From positions 1 to 48,882 of the forward strand of contig NZ_AXAY01000046.1 of the NCBI RefSeq assembly GCF_000473045.1: a stretch of DNA of 48,882 nt, read 5' to 3'. Below the pieces are notes generated by a model. The model saw only the letters and a program-made list of their open reading frames with translations, did no database searches and was not told the DNA's origin. Of this stretch, positions 9,791 through 18,381 are shown piece after piece. A program made the position numbers and the translations under genes. The stretch's first letter is position 1. Each line of letters starts with the position of its first letter. This DNA comes from Bradyrhizobium sp. WSM3983. GTDB lineage: Bacteria > Pseudomonadota > Alphaproteobacteria > Rhizobiales > Xanthobacteraceae.

Positions 9791-10133
9791 AGCCCGCGCT
9801 CGTGCCCGGACGCAGCGCAGCGCACTTAGCGGTGCGCTGCACCGCGTCCGGGACACGAGACGCCCTCCGCCTGCACCACATCCCCACAACACCCCCCGTT
9901 CACAACCTCACGCACTTGTCAGGGCGCGCGGCTGCATCTTTCCCCCGAGTGTTGTTTTCAAGTCATTTACTTTATTTCGAACATTTCCTTTGTTCCCCCT
10001 GCTGACTGACCCTCTGCGGCCACGCGTGGAAACCATCCGGTTAACAGGCGCGGTTAAGAATGTCTGGGCGAGGCGGCGATTGCCGGTTCCGCGTGAATTT
10101 GGACGATCCGTTTTGGGGCTGAGGGGAAAATTG
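9791..10133. other. Intergenic region, acs to L,D-transpeptidase
   Basis: A gap of 343 bp. The first part is an inverted repeat (entered separately). The rest is AT-richer than its surroundings, contains T-rich stretches around 9935-9995 and holds no credible gene; it probably carries the promoter of the L,D-transpeptidase. Confidence 0.5.
9802..9856. repeat. Intergenic hairpin repeat after acs
   Basis: GTGCCCGGACGC at 9802-9813 pairs, with one extra base, with GCGTCCGGGACAC at 9844-9856. The inner arms AGCGCAGCGCAC and GTGCGCTGC pair as well around a TTAGCG loop. It begins 11 bp after the acs stop and may act as its transcription terminator, though there is no T-run. I recall this sequence as a dispersed repeat in Bradyrhizobium. 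Confidence 0.6.
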
Positions 10134-10643
10134 ATGTCGATGAAGATTGCACTGGCGCTGGCCGCCACCATCGGGGTCTTGATGTCGACGGCGGCCGAGG
10201 CCCGGCCGGAAATGGTGGGGACGCACGTCGCCAACTACTCGCCTGGCACCATCGTGGTCAGAACCAGCGAGCGGCGGCTCTATCTCATTCTCGATGACGG
10301 CCACGCCGTCCGCTATCCGGTCGGCGTCGGCAAATCCGGCAAACAATGGGCCGGTACCACCCGCATCGACGGCAAGTACCGCAATCCGGCCTGGTCACCG
10401 CCCGCCGAGGTGAAGCGCGACAAGCCGCAGCTTCCTGACGTGATCCCGGGCGGCTCGCCGCGCAACCCGATGGGCGTTGCGGCGATGACGCTGGCCGGCG
10501 GTGAATATGCCATCCATGGCACCAACGTGCCGGGCTCGGTCGGCGGCTTCGTCTCCTATGGCTGCATCCGCATGCTCAACGACGACATCACCGATCTCTA
10601 CAGCCGCGTCTCCGTCGGCACGACGGTGGTCGTGGCGCGCTGA
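10134..10643 (+). CDS. L,D-transpeptidase (YkuD family), secreted
   Basis: YkuD-type enzymes form 3-3 cross-links in peptidoglycan or attach proteins to it in the periplasm. The 169-residue protein begins with a signal peptide (MSMKIALALAATIGVLMSTA, cleavage likely after AEA). The YkuD domain carries the paired motifs HGTN and SYGCIRM, the latter with the catalytic cysteine. The longer open frame from 9990 would bury the signal peptide, so ATG 10134 was chosen. A hairpin terminator follows within 25 bp of the stop. Confidence 0.92.
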   Translation: MSMKIALALAATIGVLMSTAAEARPEMVGTHVANYSPGTIVVRTSERRLYLILDDGHAVRYPVGVGKSGKQWAGTTRIDGKYRNPAWSPPAEVKRDKPQLPDVIPGGSPRNPMGVAAMTLAGGEYAIHGTNVPGSVGGFVSYGCIRMLNDDITDLYSRVSVGTTVVVAR

Positions 10644-10666
10644 TCGAAGGATCAGGGATGAACGGC

Positions 10667-10692
10667 GAAAGCCGCGCTTCGACGCGGCTTTC
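10667..10692. terminator. Bidirectional hairpin terminator
   Basis: A perfect 10-bp stem, GAAAGCCGCG (10667-10676) with CGCGGCTTTC (10683-10692), encloses the loop CTTCGA. Read on the plus strand it is followed by TTGTT. It sits between the convergent L,D-transpeptidase and thermonuclease genes and can serve both. Confidence 0.8.
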
Positions 10693-10695
10693 TTG

Positions 10696-11286
10696 TTACC
10701 AGAAGCGCCAGCCCCGCGCGCACCAGCGGTCGCGGTGGCCGCCATTGTAGCTGCGCGCGTAGCCGCCCGCGAGCATCGCCGCCGAAACGTTGGCGGTCCG
10801 TTTGGTTGCGACGTCGGCGAGAACGCGCCCGTATTTCTCCGAGCCGAGATTGTAGATGATGACGCCGCCCTGGCCGAGCAGATTGCGCAGCGCCCCGGTG
10901 GCTGCCTCCGCCTTGTCCAACTCGTCCTGACAGGACGCCTTCATCTCAGGCGCATCGATGCCGCGCAGACGAACCCGCGCCACAAGATCGCGCCCGTCTT
11001 GTTGATGCACGCGCGCAAGAAAGGTGTCGCCGTCGATGGTGCGGATGACGTCGACCGGCTGGCGAACGTCGGGACTGGTCGTCTGTTGCAGGATGATCTC
11101 GGCATCCCGCGCGCGCTCGTCGGCTGGATGCAGAACGGGCCAGGTGGTGCCATGCCGGACGGTGAGCACCACCGCCGTCACGATGCCGACCACGAACATC
11201 CACGGCAACAGTCCGGAGAACCGCCGGCCAAATGGCGAGCCGCCGTACGACGGCCGATAGGAGCTATCTGGGTCGAAGCGCGACAT
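10696..11286 (-). CDS. Membrane-anchored thermonuclease-family protein (SNase-like)
   Basis: A 196-residue protein with one N-terminal membrane helix (about 25-43) and a staphylococcal-nuclease-like domain. VIRTIDGDTFLARV opens the domain; RVRLRGIDAPEM carries the conserved arginine and aspartate, and GSEKYGRVLADV the second conserved arginine. The C-terminal end has the GGYARSYNGGHRDRWC pattern seen in short bacterial homologues. It is probably attached to the membrane facing the periplasm. Nuclease activity is likely from these residues but not certain. Confidence 0.87.
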   Translation of the reverse strand: MSRFDPDSSYRPSYGGSPFGRRFSGLLPWMFVVGIVTAVVLTVRHGTTWPVLHPADERARDAEIILQQTTSPDVRQPVDVIRTIDGDTFLARVHQQDGRDLVARVRLRGIDAPEMKASCQDELDKAEAATGALRNLLGQGGVIIYNLGSEKYGRVLADVATKRTANVSAAMLAGGYARSYNGGHRDRWCARGWRFW

Positions 11287-11325
11287 CCGCGCACGCTATG
11301 GCTGAGTCGGCCAGATCGGCAAGTA

Positions 11326-11370
11326 AGCTTGAAAAAGCTGAGCTTGAAAAATCCGAGCCTCAAAAATCCG
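11326..11370. repeat. Three tandem copies of a 15-bp repeat
   Basis: AGCTTGAAAAAGCTG, AGCTTGAAAAATCCG and AGCCTCAAAAATCCG follow each other without gaps. The third copy contains the stop codon of the DUF1674 gene on the minus strand, so the array arose at the 3' end of that gene. Confidence 0.7.
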
Positions 11371-11569
11371 AGGCGATGCCTTTGCGCTCCCAATCGCCGT
11401 AGCGCGTGGGCTCGGGTCCCTTCGGCCCCTGCACTTCCTTCGGTGCCGGCTTTGCATCGTCCTTGGCATTGGCCGCGGCGGCTTGCCGGCGCGCCTCGGC
11501 TTCGGCCAGCGCGCGCTGGGCGGCCGGCGGCAGGGGCTTGCGATCGGGATCGGGAGGCTGGTCACTCAT
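11360..11569 (-). CDS. DUF1674 protein (SdhAF4-like)
   Basis: A 69-residue protein. Its C-terminal signature GPEPTRYGDWERKGIASDF is the DUF1674 domain, whose mitochondrial member SDHAF4 helps flavinated SdhA enter succinate dehydrogenase. The N-terminal half is alanine-, proline- and lysine-rich and probably disordered. ATG 11569 was chosen over the longer frame to 11677, whose extra residues look random. It is divergent from the RsmB-type gene, and this arrangement is common in the group. The function is inferred from the family only. Confidence 0.85.
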   Translation of the reverse strand: MSDQPPDPDRKPLPPAAQRALAEAEARRQAAAANAKDDAKPAPKEVQGPKGPEPTRYGDWERKGIASDF

Positions 11570-11757
11570 CGTCGGCTGTCCTAGCGCAGGATCGAAGGTG
11601 GCGCGACGTCCAATTGCGCATTGCTGAAATGGCCGCGACGGACTGAAATCGCCAGAGGCCATTCTTACATTTGGCATATTCGCATGTCACAGCTGGTGTT
11701 CTTAAGGCATGCGCCCATATTGGCGGAACTGCCGCTCGCTCAGAACCTTACTTCCGC

Positions 11758-13104
11758 ATGCCATCTCAACGTTTCGCCCCTCCATCCGAAGTGCCCGGTC
11801 TCGCGGCGCGGCGGATCGCTGCCGACATCGTCGACGGCGTCTTGCACAAGCACCGCACGCTTGACGACCAGCTCGACGGCTCCGGCGCCCATCCCGGACT
11901 GAAGACGCTTGCCGACCGTGACCGCGCGCTGATGAGGCGCCTGGTCGCAACTATCCTGCGCCGCCTCGGCACGCTCGGCCATGTGCTGTCGCGCCTGCTC
12001 GACAAGGGAATCCCATCCGACGCACCGCGCGCGCAAAGCGCGCTCCTGATCGGCGCCGCCCAGATCCTCTGGATGGACGTGCCCGATCACGCCGCGGTCG
12101 ATCTCTCCGTTCGTCTGGTGCAATCCGATCGGCGCGCCGCGCGCTATGCCGGCCTCGTCAACGCCGTGCTGCGCCGCTGTGCGCGCGAGGGCCAGGCGCT
12201 GGTCGAGGAGGTCGCGACACAATCGCTGGACCTGCCGCCCTGGCTACTGGCGCGCTGGAGCGCGCATTACGGCGAGGCGACAGCACGGGACATGGCGCTC
12301 GCGCTCGGCCACGAACCGTCGCTCGATCTCACGGTGAAGTCCGACGCCGCGCAATGGGCGAGCCGGCTGCACGGCGAAGTGCTGCCGACCGGATCGGTGC
12401 GCACGGTCCTGCACGGTGCGGTGACGATGCTGCCCGGCTTCACCGAAGGACAATGGTGGGTGCAGGACGCCGCCGCCGCGCTGCCGGTCCGGCTGTTCGG
12501 CGATGTCTCGGGCAAATCCATTGCCGATCTCTGTGCCGCGCCCGGCGGCAAGACCGCGCAGCTGGCGCAGGCTGGCGCGCAAGTCACCGCGATCGACCGC
12601 TCGCCCGCCCGGGTGGCGCGTCTGCGCGAAAACCTGAACCGGCTGTCGCTCCAGGCCGAGACCGTTGTCGCCGACGCCGTGGAATGGGCGGGCCCAGCGG
12701 ATGGCCTCGATGGGATCCTGATCGATGCGCCCTGCACCTCGACCGGGACGATCCGTCGGCACCCGGATGTTGCATGGCTGCGACAGGACTCCGACGTCGC
12801 CGCGATGACCGTTCTCCAACAACGGCTGCTGCGCAAATCCGTCTCGCTGCTCAAGCCAGGCGGGACTTTGGTCTACTGCACCTGTTCGCTGGAACCCGAA
12901 GAAGGCGAGCAGGCCGTCGCCACGCTGCTGGCCGCGGAGCCTGCGCTTCGCCGCGTGTCGGTCGAGGCCAGCGAGGTCTCCGGGCTCAGCGAGATCATTA
13001 CCACTGAGGGCGATCTCCGGACGCTGCCGAGCCACCTGCCGCACGCCGACCCGAAGCTCGGCGGGCTCGACGGATTTTTCGCGGCCCGGCTCGTTAAATC
13101 CTGA
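11758..13104 (+). CDS. rsmB: RsmB-type rRNA (cytosine-5) methyltransferase
   Basis: RsmB transfers a methyl group from S-adenosylmethionine to C967 of 16S rRNA. The 448-residue protein has an N-terminal NusB-like helical domain (about 20-150) and a C-terminal Rossmann methyltransferase. The SAM loop is LCAAPGGKTAQLA; motif IV is DAPCTSTG (323-330) and motif VI is YCTCSLEPEEGE with the catalytic cysteine at 376. ATG 11758 removes 29 unrelated residues of open frame. The domain order fits RsmB, but the exact target base cannot be read from sequence. Confidence 0.9.
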   Translation: MPSQRFAPPSEVPGLAARRIAADIVDGVLHKHRTLDDQLDGSGAHPGLKTLADRDRALMRRLVATILRRLGTLGHVLSRLLDKGIPSDAPRAQSALLIGAAQILWMDVPDHAAVDLSVRLVQSDRRAARYAGLVNAVLRRCAREGQALVEEVATQSLDLPPWLLARWSAHYGEATARDMALALGHEPSLDLTVKSDAAQWASRLHGEVLPTGSVRTVLHGAVTMLPGFTEGQWWVQDAAAALPVRLFGDVSGKSIADLCAAPGGKTAQLAQAGAQVTAIDRSPARVARLRENLNRLSLQAETVVADAVEWAGPADGLDGILIDAPCTSTGTIRRHPDVAWLRQDSDVAAMTVLQQRLLRKSVSLLKPGGTLVYCTCSLEPEEGEQAVATLLAAEPALRRVSVEASEVSGLSEIITTEGDLRTLPSHLPHADPKLGGLDGFFAARLVKS

Positions 13105-13221
13105 TTTTGCACCGGATTTTGCTACCGCTGGACTGATTCGAGGTCATTCAAGGTGGTGTCAGCCGGCCGATTTTGGGATTAATAAGGATTCGTCGGAATC
13201 CTCTCCCCTTCAAGGCAAGGC

Positions 13222-14979
13222 GTGTCGGTCGCTCAACGCAGACGTATCTCGACGCTGGTGATGAACCGCTTCGCGCGGAACATGCTCGCGCGCGCGAGCG
13301 GCGGTTCGGTTGCGCTGTCGCGGGTCTGGCCCGGCCGGACCGATCGGCTGATCATCGCGCCGCATGATCTGCGTACCGCGGATGCGACGCGCGCCGCCGA
13401 GATCTATGCCGGGCGCTTCGTCTTCGCCGGCAAGATCGTCAACTGCCACGGCCGCTCGATCTTCGATCTCGATCCGCCTTCGGAGGATTGGGAGGTCGCG
13501 CTGCTCGGCTTCGGCTGGCTGCGGCACCTGCGCGCCGCCGACACTGCGCTGACCCGGGCGAATGCGCGCGCGCTGGTCGAGGACTGGATCAGCAATCCCG
13601 CGAACAAGCGCCGCCCCGTCGCCCGTCGCGCCGACGTGCTGGCGCGGCGCGTGATCTCGCTGCTGTCGCAGGCGCCGCTGGTGCTCAACGACACCGACAA
13701 CAAGTTCTACCGCCGCTATCTGCGCGCACTGGCACGCGAGATCCGCTTCCTGCGCTACACCATGGTCAATATTCCGGATGGAGTGCCGAAGCTCCAGGTG
13801 CTGATCGCGCTGTGCTACACGACGCTCTGCCTCGCCAATCGGGCCAGTCATATCCGCAGCGCATCGAAAAAGCTCTCCGACGAGTTGCAGCGGCAGATTC
13901 TCCCCGACGGCGGCCACATCTCCCGGAACCCCGGCGCACTGATCGAGCTCCTGATCGACCTGTTGCCGCTGCGGCAGACCTTTGCCGCGCGCAACATCGC
14001 GCCGCCGCCGGCGCTGCTCAATGCGATCGACCGCATGATGCCGATGCTGCGCTTCTTCCGGCACGGCGACGGCAATTTCGCGTTGTTCAACGGCATGAGC
14101 GCAACGCCGTCGGACCAGCTTGCAACGCTGCTCGCCTATGATGACGCCCATGGCGCGCCGATGGCGAACATGCCGCATACCGGCTTCCAGCGCCTCGATG
14201 CAGGCCCGACCACGCTGATCATCGACACCGGCCCGCCGCCGCCCCCTGGCGTCAGCCACGACGCACATGCCGGCTGCCTGTCATTCGAATTGTCCTCCGG
14301 CATCAGCCGGATCGTGACCAATTGCGGCATGCCGACCACGGGCCGCGACAATTGGCGGCCGTTCGCGCGCGGCACCGCGGCGCATTCGACGCTGACCTAT
14401 CACGAGACGTCGTCCTGCCAGTTCGTCGAGATGTCAGCGATGAAGCGGCTGCTGCGCGGCGCGCCGATCACCAGCGGACCTCATGAGGTTGAAAGCTATC
14501 GCGAAATCGTGCAGGATGGCACGCTGCTCACGACCTCGCATGACGGCTATCTCGCCAAGTTCGGCGTGATCCATCGCCGCGTCCTGATGGTCGCCAATGA
14601 CGGCGCGCGGATCGACGGCGAGGATACGCTGTCGCCGCCGCAGGGCGCGCGCCTCAAGGGTGCTAACGCCGAATTCGCGCTGCGCTTCCATCTGCACCCG
14701 GCAGTGAAGGCGAGCCGGCTGTCGGATGCCCGCGGCGTGATGCTGGTGCTGCCGAACCGCGACGTCTGGACCTTTGAGGCCCTCGACGACAAGGTCGATC
14801 TCGAGGACAGTGTGTTCCTGGCCGGCAATGACGGCCCCCGTCGCACCGCCCAGATCGTGATCCGCCAGGATGCCCGCCAGGCGCCCTCGATCCGCTGGAG
14901 TTTTGTGCGTTCCACGGCCTCGCCGGCGGTCACCAATGCCCGCAGAAATGCGCGGCGCGAGCCGGAACTTCCGCTGTAA
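13222..14979 (+). CDS. Heparinase II/III family protein
   Basis: A 585-residue protein with the two-domain layout of the family: a helical alpha/alpha toroid (about 60-330) and a C-terminal beta-sandwich with segments such as AHSTLTYHETSSCQF. Family members are polysaccharide lyases, but in alphaproteobacteria this linked copy is near-universal and its substrate is unknown. No clear signal peptide is visible. The start may be GTG 13222 or ATG 13261. Its position between the RsmB-type gene and purH is a conserved arrangement as I recall it. Confidence 0.88.
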   Translation: MSVAQRRRISTLVMNRFARNMLARASGGSVALSRVWPGRTDRLIIAPHDLRTADATRAAEIYAGRFVFAGKIVNCHGRSIFDLDPPSEDWEVALLGFGWLRHLRAADTALTRANARALVEDWISNPANKRRPVARRADVLARRVISLLSQAPLVLNDTDNKFYRRYLRALAREIRFLRYTMVNIPDGVPKLQVLIALCYTTLCLANRASHIRSASKKLSDELQRQILPDGGHISRNPGALIELLIDLLPLRQTFAARNIAPPPALLNAIDRMMPMLRFFRHGDGNFALFNGMSATPSDQLATLLAYDDAHGAPMANMPHTGFQRLDAGPTTLIIDTGPPPPPGVSHDAHAGCLSFELSSGISRIVTNCGMPTTGRDNWRPFARGTAAHSTLTYHETSSCQFVEMSAMKRLLRGAPITSGPHEVESYREIVQDGTLLTTSHDGYLAKFGVIHRRVLMVANDGARIDGEDTLSPPQGARLKGANAEFALRFHLHPAVKASRLSDARGVMLVLPNRDVWTFEALDDKVDLEDSVFLAGNDGPRRTAQIVIRQDARQAPSIRWSFVRSTASPAVTNARRNARREPELPL

Positions 14980-15145
14980 ACAGGCGCGATCCGGCCCTAT
15001 CTAGCCGTTGAGGCGAACGCGGAAAGCTGCTATCGAGCGCTCGTTCGCGCGACTGGCGACCTTGGATGGAGCACCATCGGGAAGCGCGAGACATACAAGC
15101 CGCGCGCCTGGGCATAGACACTCCTTAAGACAGAGGATCTTGCTC

Positions 15146-16738
15146 ATGACTGACCATCCCCGCCGCGTCACCCGCGCTCTGCTTTCCGTCTCCGACAAGA
15201 CCGGCCTGATCGAGTTCGCCAAGGCGCTCGCCGCGCATGATGTCGAGCTGGTCTCGACCGGCGGCACCGCGAAAGCAATTGCCGCCGCCGGCCTGAAGGT
15301 GAAAGACGTCTCCGACCTCACCGGCTTTCCCGAGATGATGGACGGCCGCGTCAAGACGCTGCATCCGAAGGTGCATGGCGGCCTGCTCGCAATCCGCGAC
15401 AACAAGGAGCACGCGGAGGCGATGAAGGCCCACGGCATCGCGCCGATCGATCTGCTCGTCGTCAACCTCTATCCGTTCGAGGCGACCGTCGACAAAGGCG
15501 CGGGCTTCGAGGACTGCATCGAGAATATCGACATCGGCGGCCCCGCGATGATCCGCGCCGCCGCCAAGAACCACGACGATGTCGCCGTCGTGGTCGAAGC
15601 CGACGACTACAAGGCCGTGCTCGACGAGCTCGCCGCCAACAAGGGCGCGACCACGCTGAAGCTGCGCCGGCGGCTTGCCGCGAAGGCCTATGCGCGCACC
15701 GCTGCTTACGACGCCGCGATCTCGAACTGGTTCAATCGCCAGCTCGAAATCGATGCGCCTGATTTCCGCGCCTTCGGCGGCAAATTGATCCAGTCGCTGC
15801 GCTACGGCGAGAACCCGCACCAGACCGCGGCGTTCTACGCGACGCCCGACAAGCGTCCCGGCGTCTCCGCCGCACGGCAGCTCCAGGGCAAGGAGCTCTC
15901 CTACAACAACATCAACGACACCGATGCGGCCTATGAGTGCATTGGCGAGTTCGACACCAAACGCACGGCGGCCTGCGTCATCGTCAAGCATGCCAACCCC
16001 TGCGGCGTCTCAGAGGGCTCGAACCTCGTCGACGCCTATCGCAAGGCGCTCGCCTGTGACTCGACCTCAGCCTTTGGCGGCATCATCGCGATGAACCGTG
16101 CACTCGACGCCGACACCGCACGCGAGATCACAAAAATTTTCACCGAAGTGATCATCGCCCCCGATGCCAGCGAAGAGGCAATCGCCATCATCGGCGCGCG
16201 CAAGAATCTGCGCCTGCTGCTTGCCGGCAGCCTGCCCGATCCGCGCGCACCGGGCCTGAGCGCCAAGACTGTCGCTGGCGGACTTCTGGTGCAGAGCCGC
16301 GACAATGCCGTGGTCGACGATATGACGTTTAAGGTCGTGACCAAGCGTGCGCCCAGCGATGCCGAGATGCGCGACCTGAAGTTTGCCTTCCGCGTGGCCA
16401 AGCATGTCAAGTCCAACACCATCATCTATGCCAAGGATCTCGCCACCGTCGGCATCGGCGCGGGCCAGATGAGCCGCGTGGATTCGGCGCGGATCGCCGC
16501 GCGCAAGGCGCAGGATGCGGCCAACGAGCTGAAGCTCGCCGAGCCACTGACCAAGGGTTCGGTCGTGGCGTCTGATGCGTTCTTCCCGTTCGCCGACGGC
16601 ATGCTCGCCTGCATCGAAGCCGGCGCCACCGCCGTGGTGCAGCCCGGCGGCTCGATGCGCGATGACGAGGTGATCAAGGCCGCCGACGAGCACGGCATCG
16701 CCATGGTGTTCACCGGCACCCGGCATTTCAGGCACTAG
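15146..16738 (+). CDS. purH: Bifunctional AICAR formyltransferase / IMP cyclohydrolase
   Basis: Carries out the last two steps of IMP synthesis: formylation of AICAR and cyclisation of FAICAR. The 530-residue length is standard. The N-terminal MGS-like cyclohydrolase domain (about 1-200) begins RALLSVSDKTGLIEFAKAL, and the transformylase domain follows with KHANPCGVSEG and the C-terminal GMVFTGTRHFRH-like end (AMVFTGTRHFRH). ATG 15146 follows AGAGGA; 46 open codons upstream do not match the family. A palindromic repeat follows the stop. Confidence 0.97.
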   Translation: MTDHPRRVTRALLSVSDKTGLIEFAKALAAHDVELVSTGGTAKAIAAAGLKVKDVSDLTGFPEMMDGRVKTLHPKVHGGLLAIRDNKEHAEAMKAHGIAPIDLLVVNLYPFEATVDKGAGFEDCIENIDIGGPAMIRAAAKNHDDVAVVVEADDYKAVLDELAANKGATTLKLRRRLAAKAYARTAAYDAAISNWFNRQLEIDAPDFRAFGGKLIQSLRYGENPHQTAAFYATPDKRPGVSAARQLQGKELSYNNINDTDAAYECIGEFDTKRTAACVIVKHANPCGVSEGSNLVDAYRKALACDSTSAFGGIIAMNRALDADTAREITKIFTEVIIAPDASEEAIAIIGARKNLRLLLAGSLPDPRAPGLSAKTVAGGLLVQSRDNAVVDDMTFKVVTKRAPSDAEMRDLKFAFRVAKHVKSNTIIYAKDLATVGIGAGQMSRVDSARIAARKAQDAANELKLAEPLTKGSVVASDAFFPFADGMLACIEAGATAVVQPGGSMRDDEVIKAADEHGIAMVFTGTRHFRH

Positions 16739-16766
16739 AAGCGATCGTGCACTGAACTCTCAACCT

Positions 16767-16883
16767 GTCGTCCCGGCGAAGGCCGGGACCCATAACCACA
16801 GGGAGTAGTTTGGTGCGCGGTACTAGCTTCGTCCCGCCAACGATAGATCACGCGGTATGGGTCCCGGCCTCCGCCGGGACGAC
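16767..16883. repeat. Palindromic intergenic element, copy 1
   Basis: The ends are near-perfect inverted copies of about 27 bp (GTCGTCCCGGCGAAGGCCGG... and its complement). The core carries AACCACAGGGAGTAG at the left and GATAGATCACGCGGT at the right. The same element lies inverted at 24804-24930, and a diverged copy is at 34234-34365. It separates the convergent purH and MFS genes, and its hairpin ends could terminate transcription. Confidence 0.8.
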
Positions 16884-16892
16884 GGCGGAGTT

Positions 16893-18281
16893 TTATTCTT
16901 CTCGCACCCGCATCAGCAGCGCGAAGCCAGTCACGAAAAACACGACCAGCACGGCCATGCCGGCCTTCTGGCTCACGGTTGCTGCGGTGATCACGCCGAT
17001 CAGCAGCGGCCCGATGAAGGACGTCACTTTTCCCGTCAGCGCGAACAAGCCAAAATACTGCGCGATGCGATCCTTCGGCGCGAGGCGGATCAGCAGCGTG
17101 CGCGAGGCCGCCTGAAGCGGTCCGCCGGCCGCGCCGATCAGGCAGCCGAGCACGATATAGGCACGCTCGGCAGCGGCAGCGAACATCGGCCCGCCCGGCT
17201 GGGGTGGTGCGACCTTGATGAACAGCACACTGTCCTTATCGACCAGAAGGATCGCCGCCACCGAGAGCAGCAGGATCAACAAGCTGCCGGCGATGACGCG
17301 CCTCGGACCGAGGACATCGTCGAGCTTGCCGCCAAGCCAGGCACCAAAGGTGCCGGCAATGGCGAGGATGATGCCGAACGTGCCGATCTGGATCGTGTGC
17401 CAGCCGAAGGTGCCTGCGGCATAGATGCCGCCGAACGCGAACAGCGACACCAGGCCGTCGGTGTAGATCATGTTGGCGAGCAGAAATGCCGCGAGCGATT
17501 TCTGCTGCGGCAAGTCCTTCAGCGATCGCTTCAGATCGGCCAGGCCTTCGTGCAGCGCTTCGTGCATCGGGCGCTTCGCTGGATAATCCGGCGTGAACAA
17601 AAACATCGGCGTCACGAAGATGATGAACCACAGCCCGGTCAGCGGGCCGGCAGCACGGTCACCTTCATGGGTGGCAGGGTCGAGCCCGAACAGCGGCGTG
17701 AAGCCCAGCAACGTGCGGCCGGTCTCTGGATTGGCGGCGAGGAAGCCGAGCACGATGATCAGGCTGACGATGCCGCCGATGTAGCCCGTGGCCCAGCCGG
17801 TGCCGGAGAGCCGGCCGATGCGCTCCGGCGGCACCAGGGTCGGCATCATCGCGTTGTTGAAGACCGTTGCGAATTCCGCGCCGACGCTTGCCAGCGCGAC
17901 TGCGGTAAGCAGCGGCGGAATGATGGCTTGATCGCCGGGCTTGCCGATCCACAACGTGCAGGAAGCTACCACCAGGAGTGCTCCGAACACGGCGATCCAG
18001 GGTTTGCGGCGGCCCGAGGCATCAGCGATGGCGCCGAGCACGGGTGACAACAGCGCGATCGCCATGCCAGCTGCTGCCATCGCAAAACCCCAGAGCGACT
18101 GGCCCGTGGCGGGATCCGGCGCGATGCTGGTGGCGAAATAAGGCGCGAACACGAAGGTTGTGATCAGCGTGAAATAGGGCTGCGCGGCCCAATCGAAGAA
18201 GATCCAGCTGACGACGGCGGCGCGCGGCGGATAGGTCCGCGGGGCGACGGCCATGCGCGCATCCGGGGCGATCGTCGTCAT
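16893..18281 (-). CDS. MFS transporter, UMF1/Atg22-like
   Basis: A 462-residue integral membrane protein with about 12 predicted helices. Near the N-terminus it has VVSWIFFDWAAQPYFTLI, the signature of the UMF1 branch of the major facilitator superfamily, which includes Atg22-like permeases. The loop GAIADASGRRKPW is the MFS loop 2-3 motif. The substrate is unknown. ATG 18281 was preferred over the adjoining GTG 18284 because GAGGA lies seven bases upstream. It is divergent from ggt across a 100-bp promoter gap. Confidence 0.9.
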   Translation of the reverse strand: MTTIAPDARMAVAPRTYPPRAAVVSWIFFDWAAQPYFTLITTFVFAPYFATSIAPDPATGQSLWGFAMAAAGMAIALLSPVLGAIADASGRRKPWIAVFGALLVVASCTLWIGKPGDQAIIPPLLTAVALASVGAEFATVFNNAMMPTLVPPERIGRLSGTGWATGYIGGIVSLIIVLGFLAANPETGRTLLGFTPLFGLDPATHEGDRAAGPLTGLWFIIFVTPMFLFTPDYPAKRPMHEALHEGLADLKRSLKDLPQQKSLAAFLLANMIYTDGLVSLFAFGGIYAAGTFGWHTIQIGTFGIILAIAGTFGAWLGGKLDDVLGPRRVIAGSLLILLLSVAAILLVDKDSVLFIKVAPPQPGGPMFAAAAERAYIVLGCLIGAAGGPLQAASRTLLIRLAPKDRIAQYFGLFALTGKVTSFIGPLLIGVITAATVSQKAGMAVLVVFFVTGFALLMRVREE

Positions 18282-18381
18282 CACGCAGTCCTCATCACAA
18301 ACAGTTTTGCCTCTCTTAGCGCAAACCGTATAGCATTACTGCGACGCGTTTGAATTGGCCTGAAGGCCCGGCGGAAATTTG

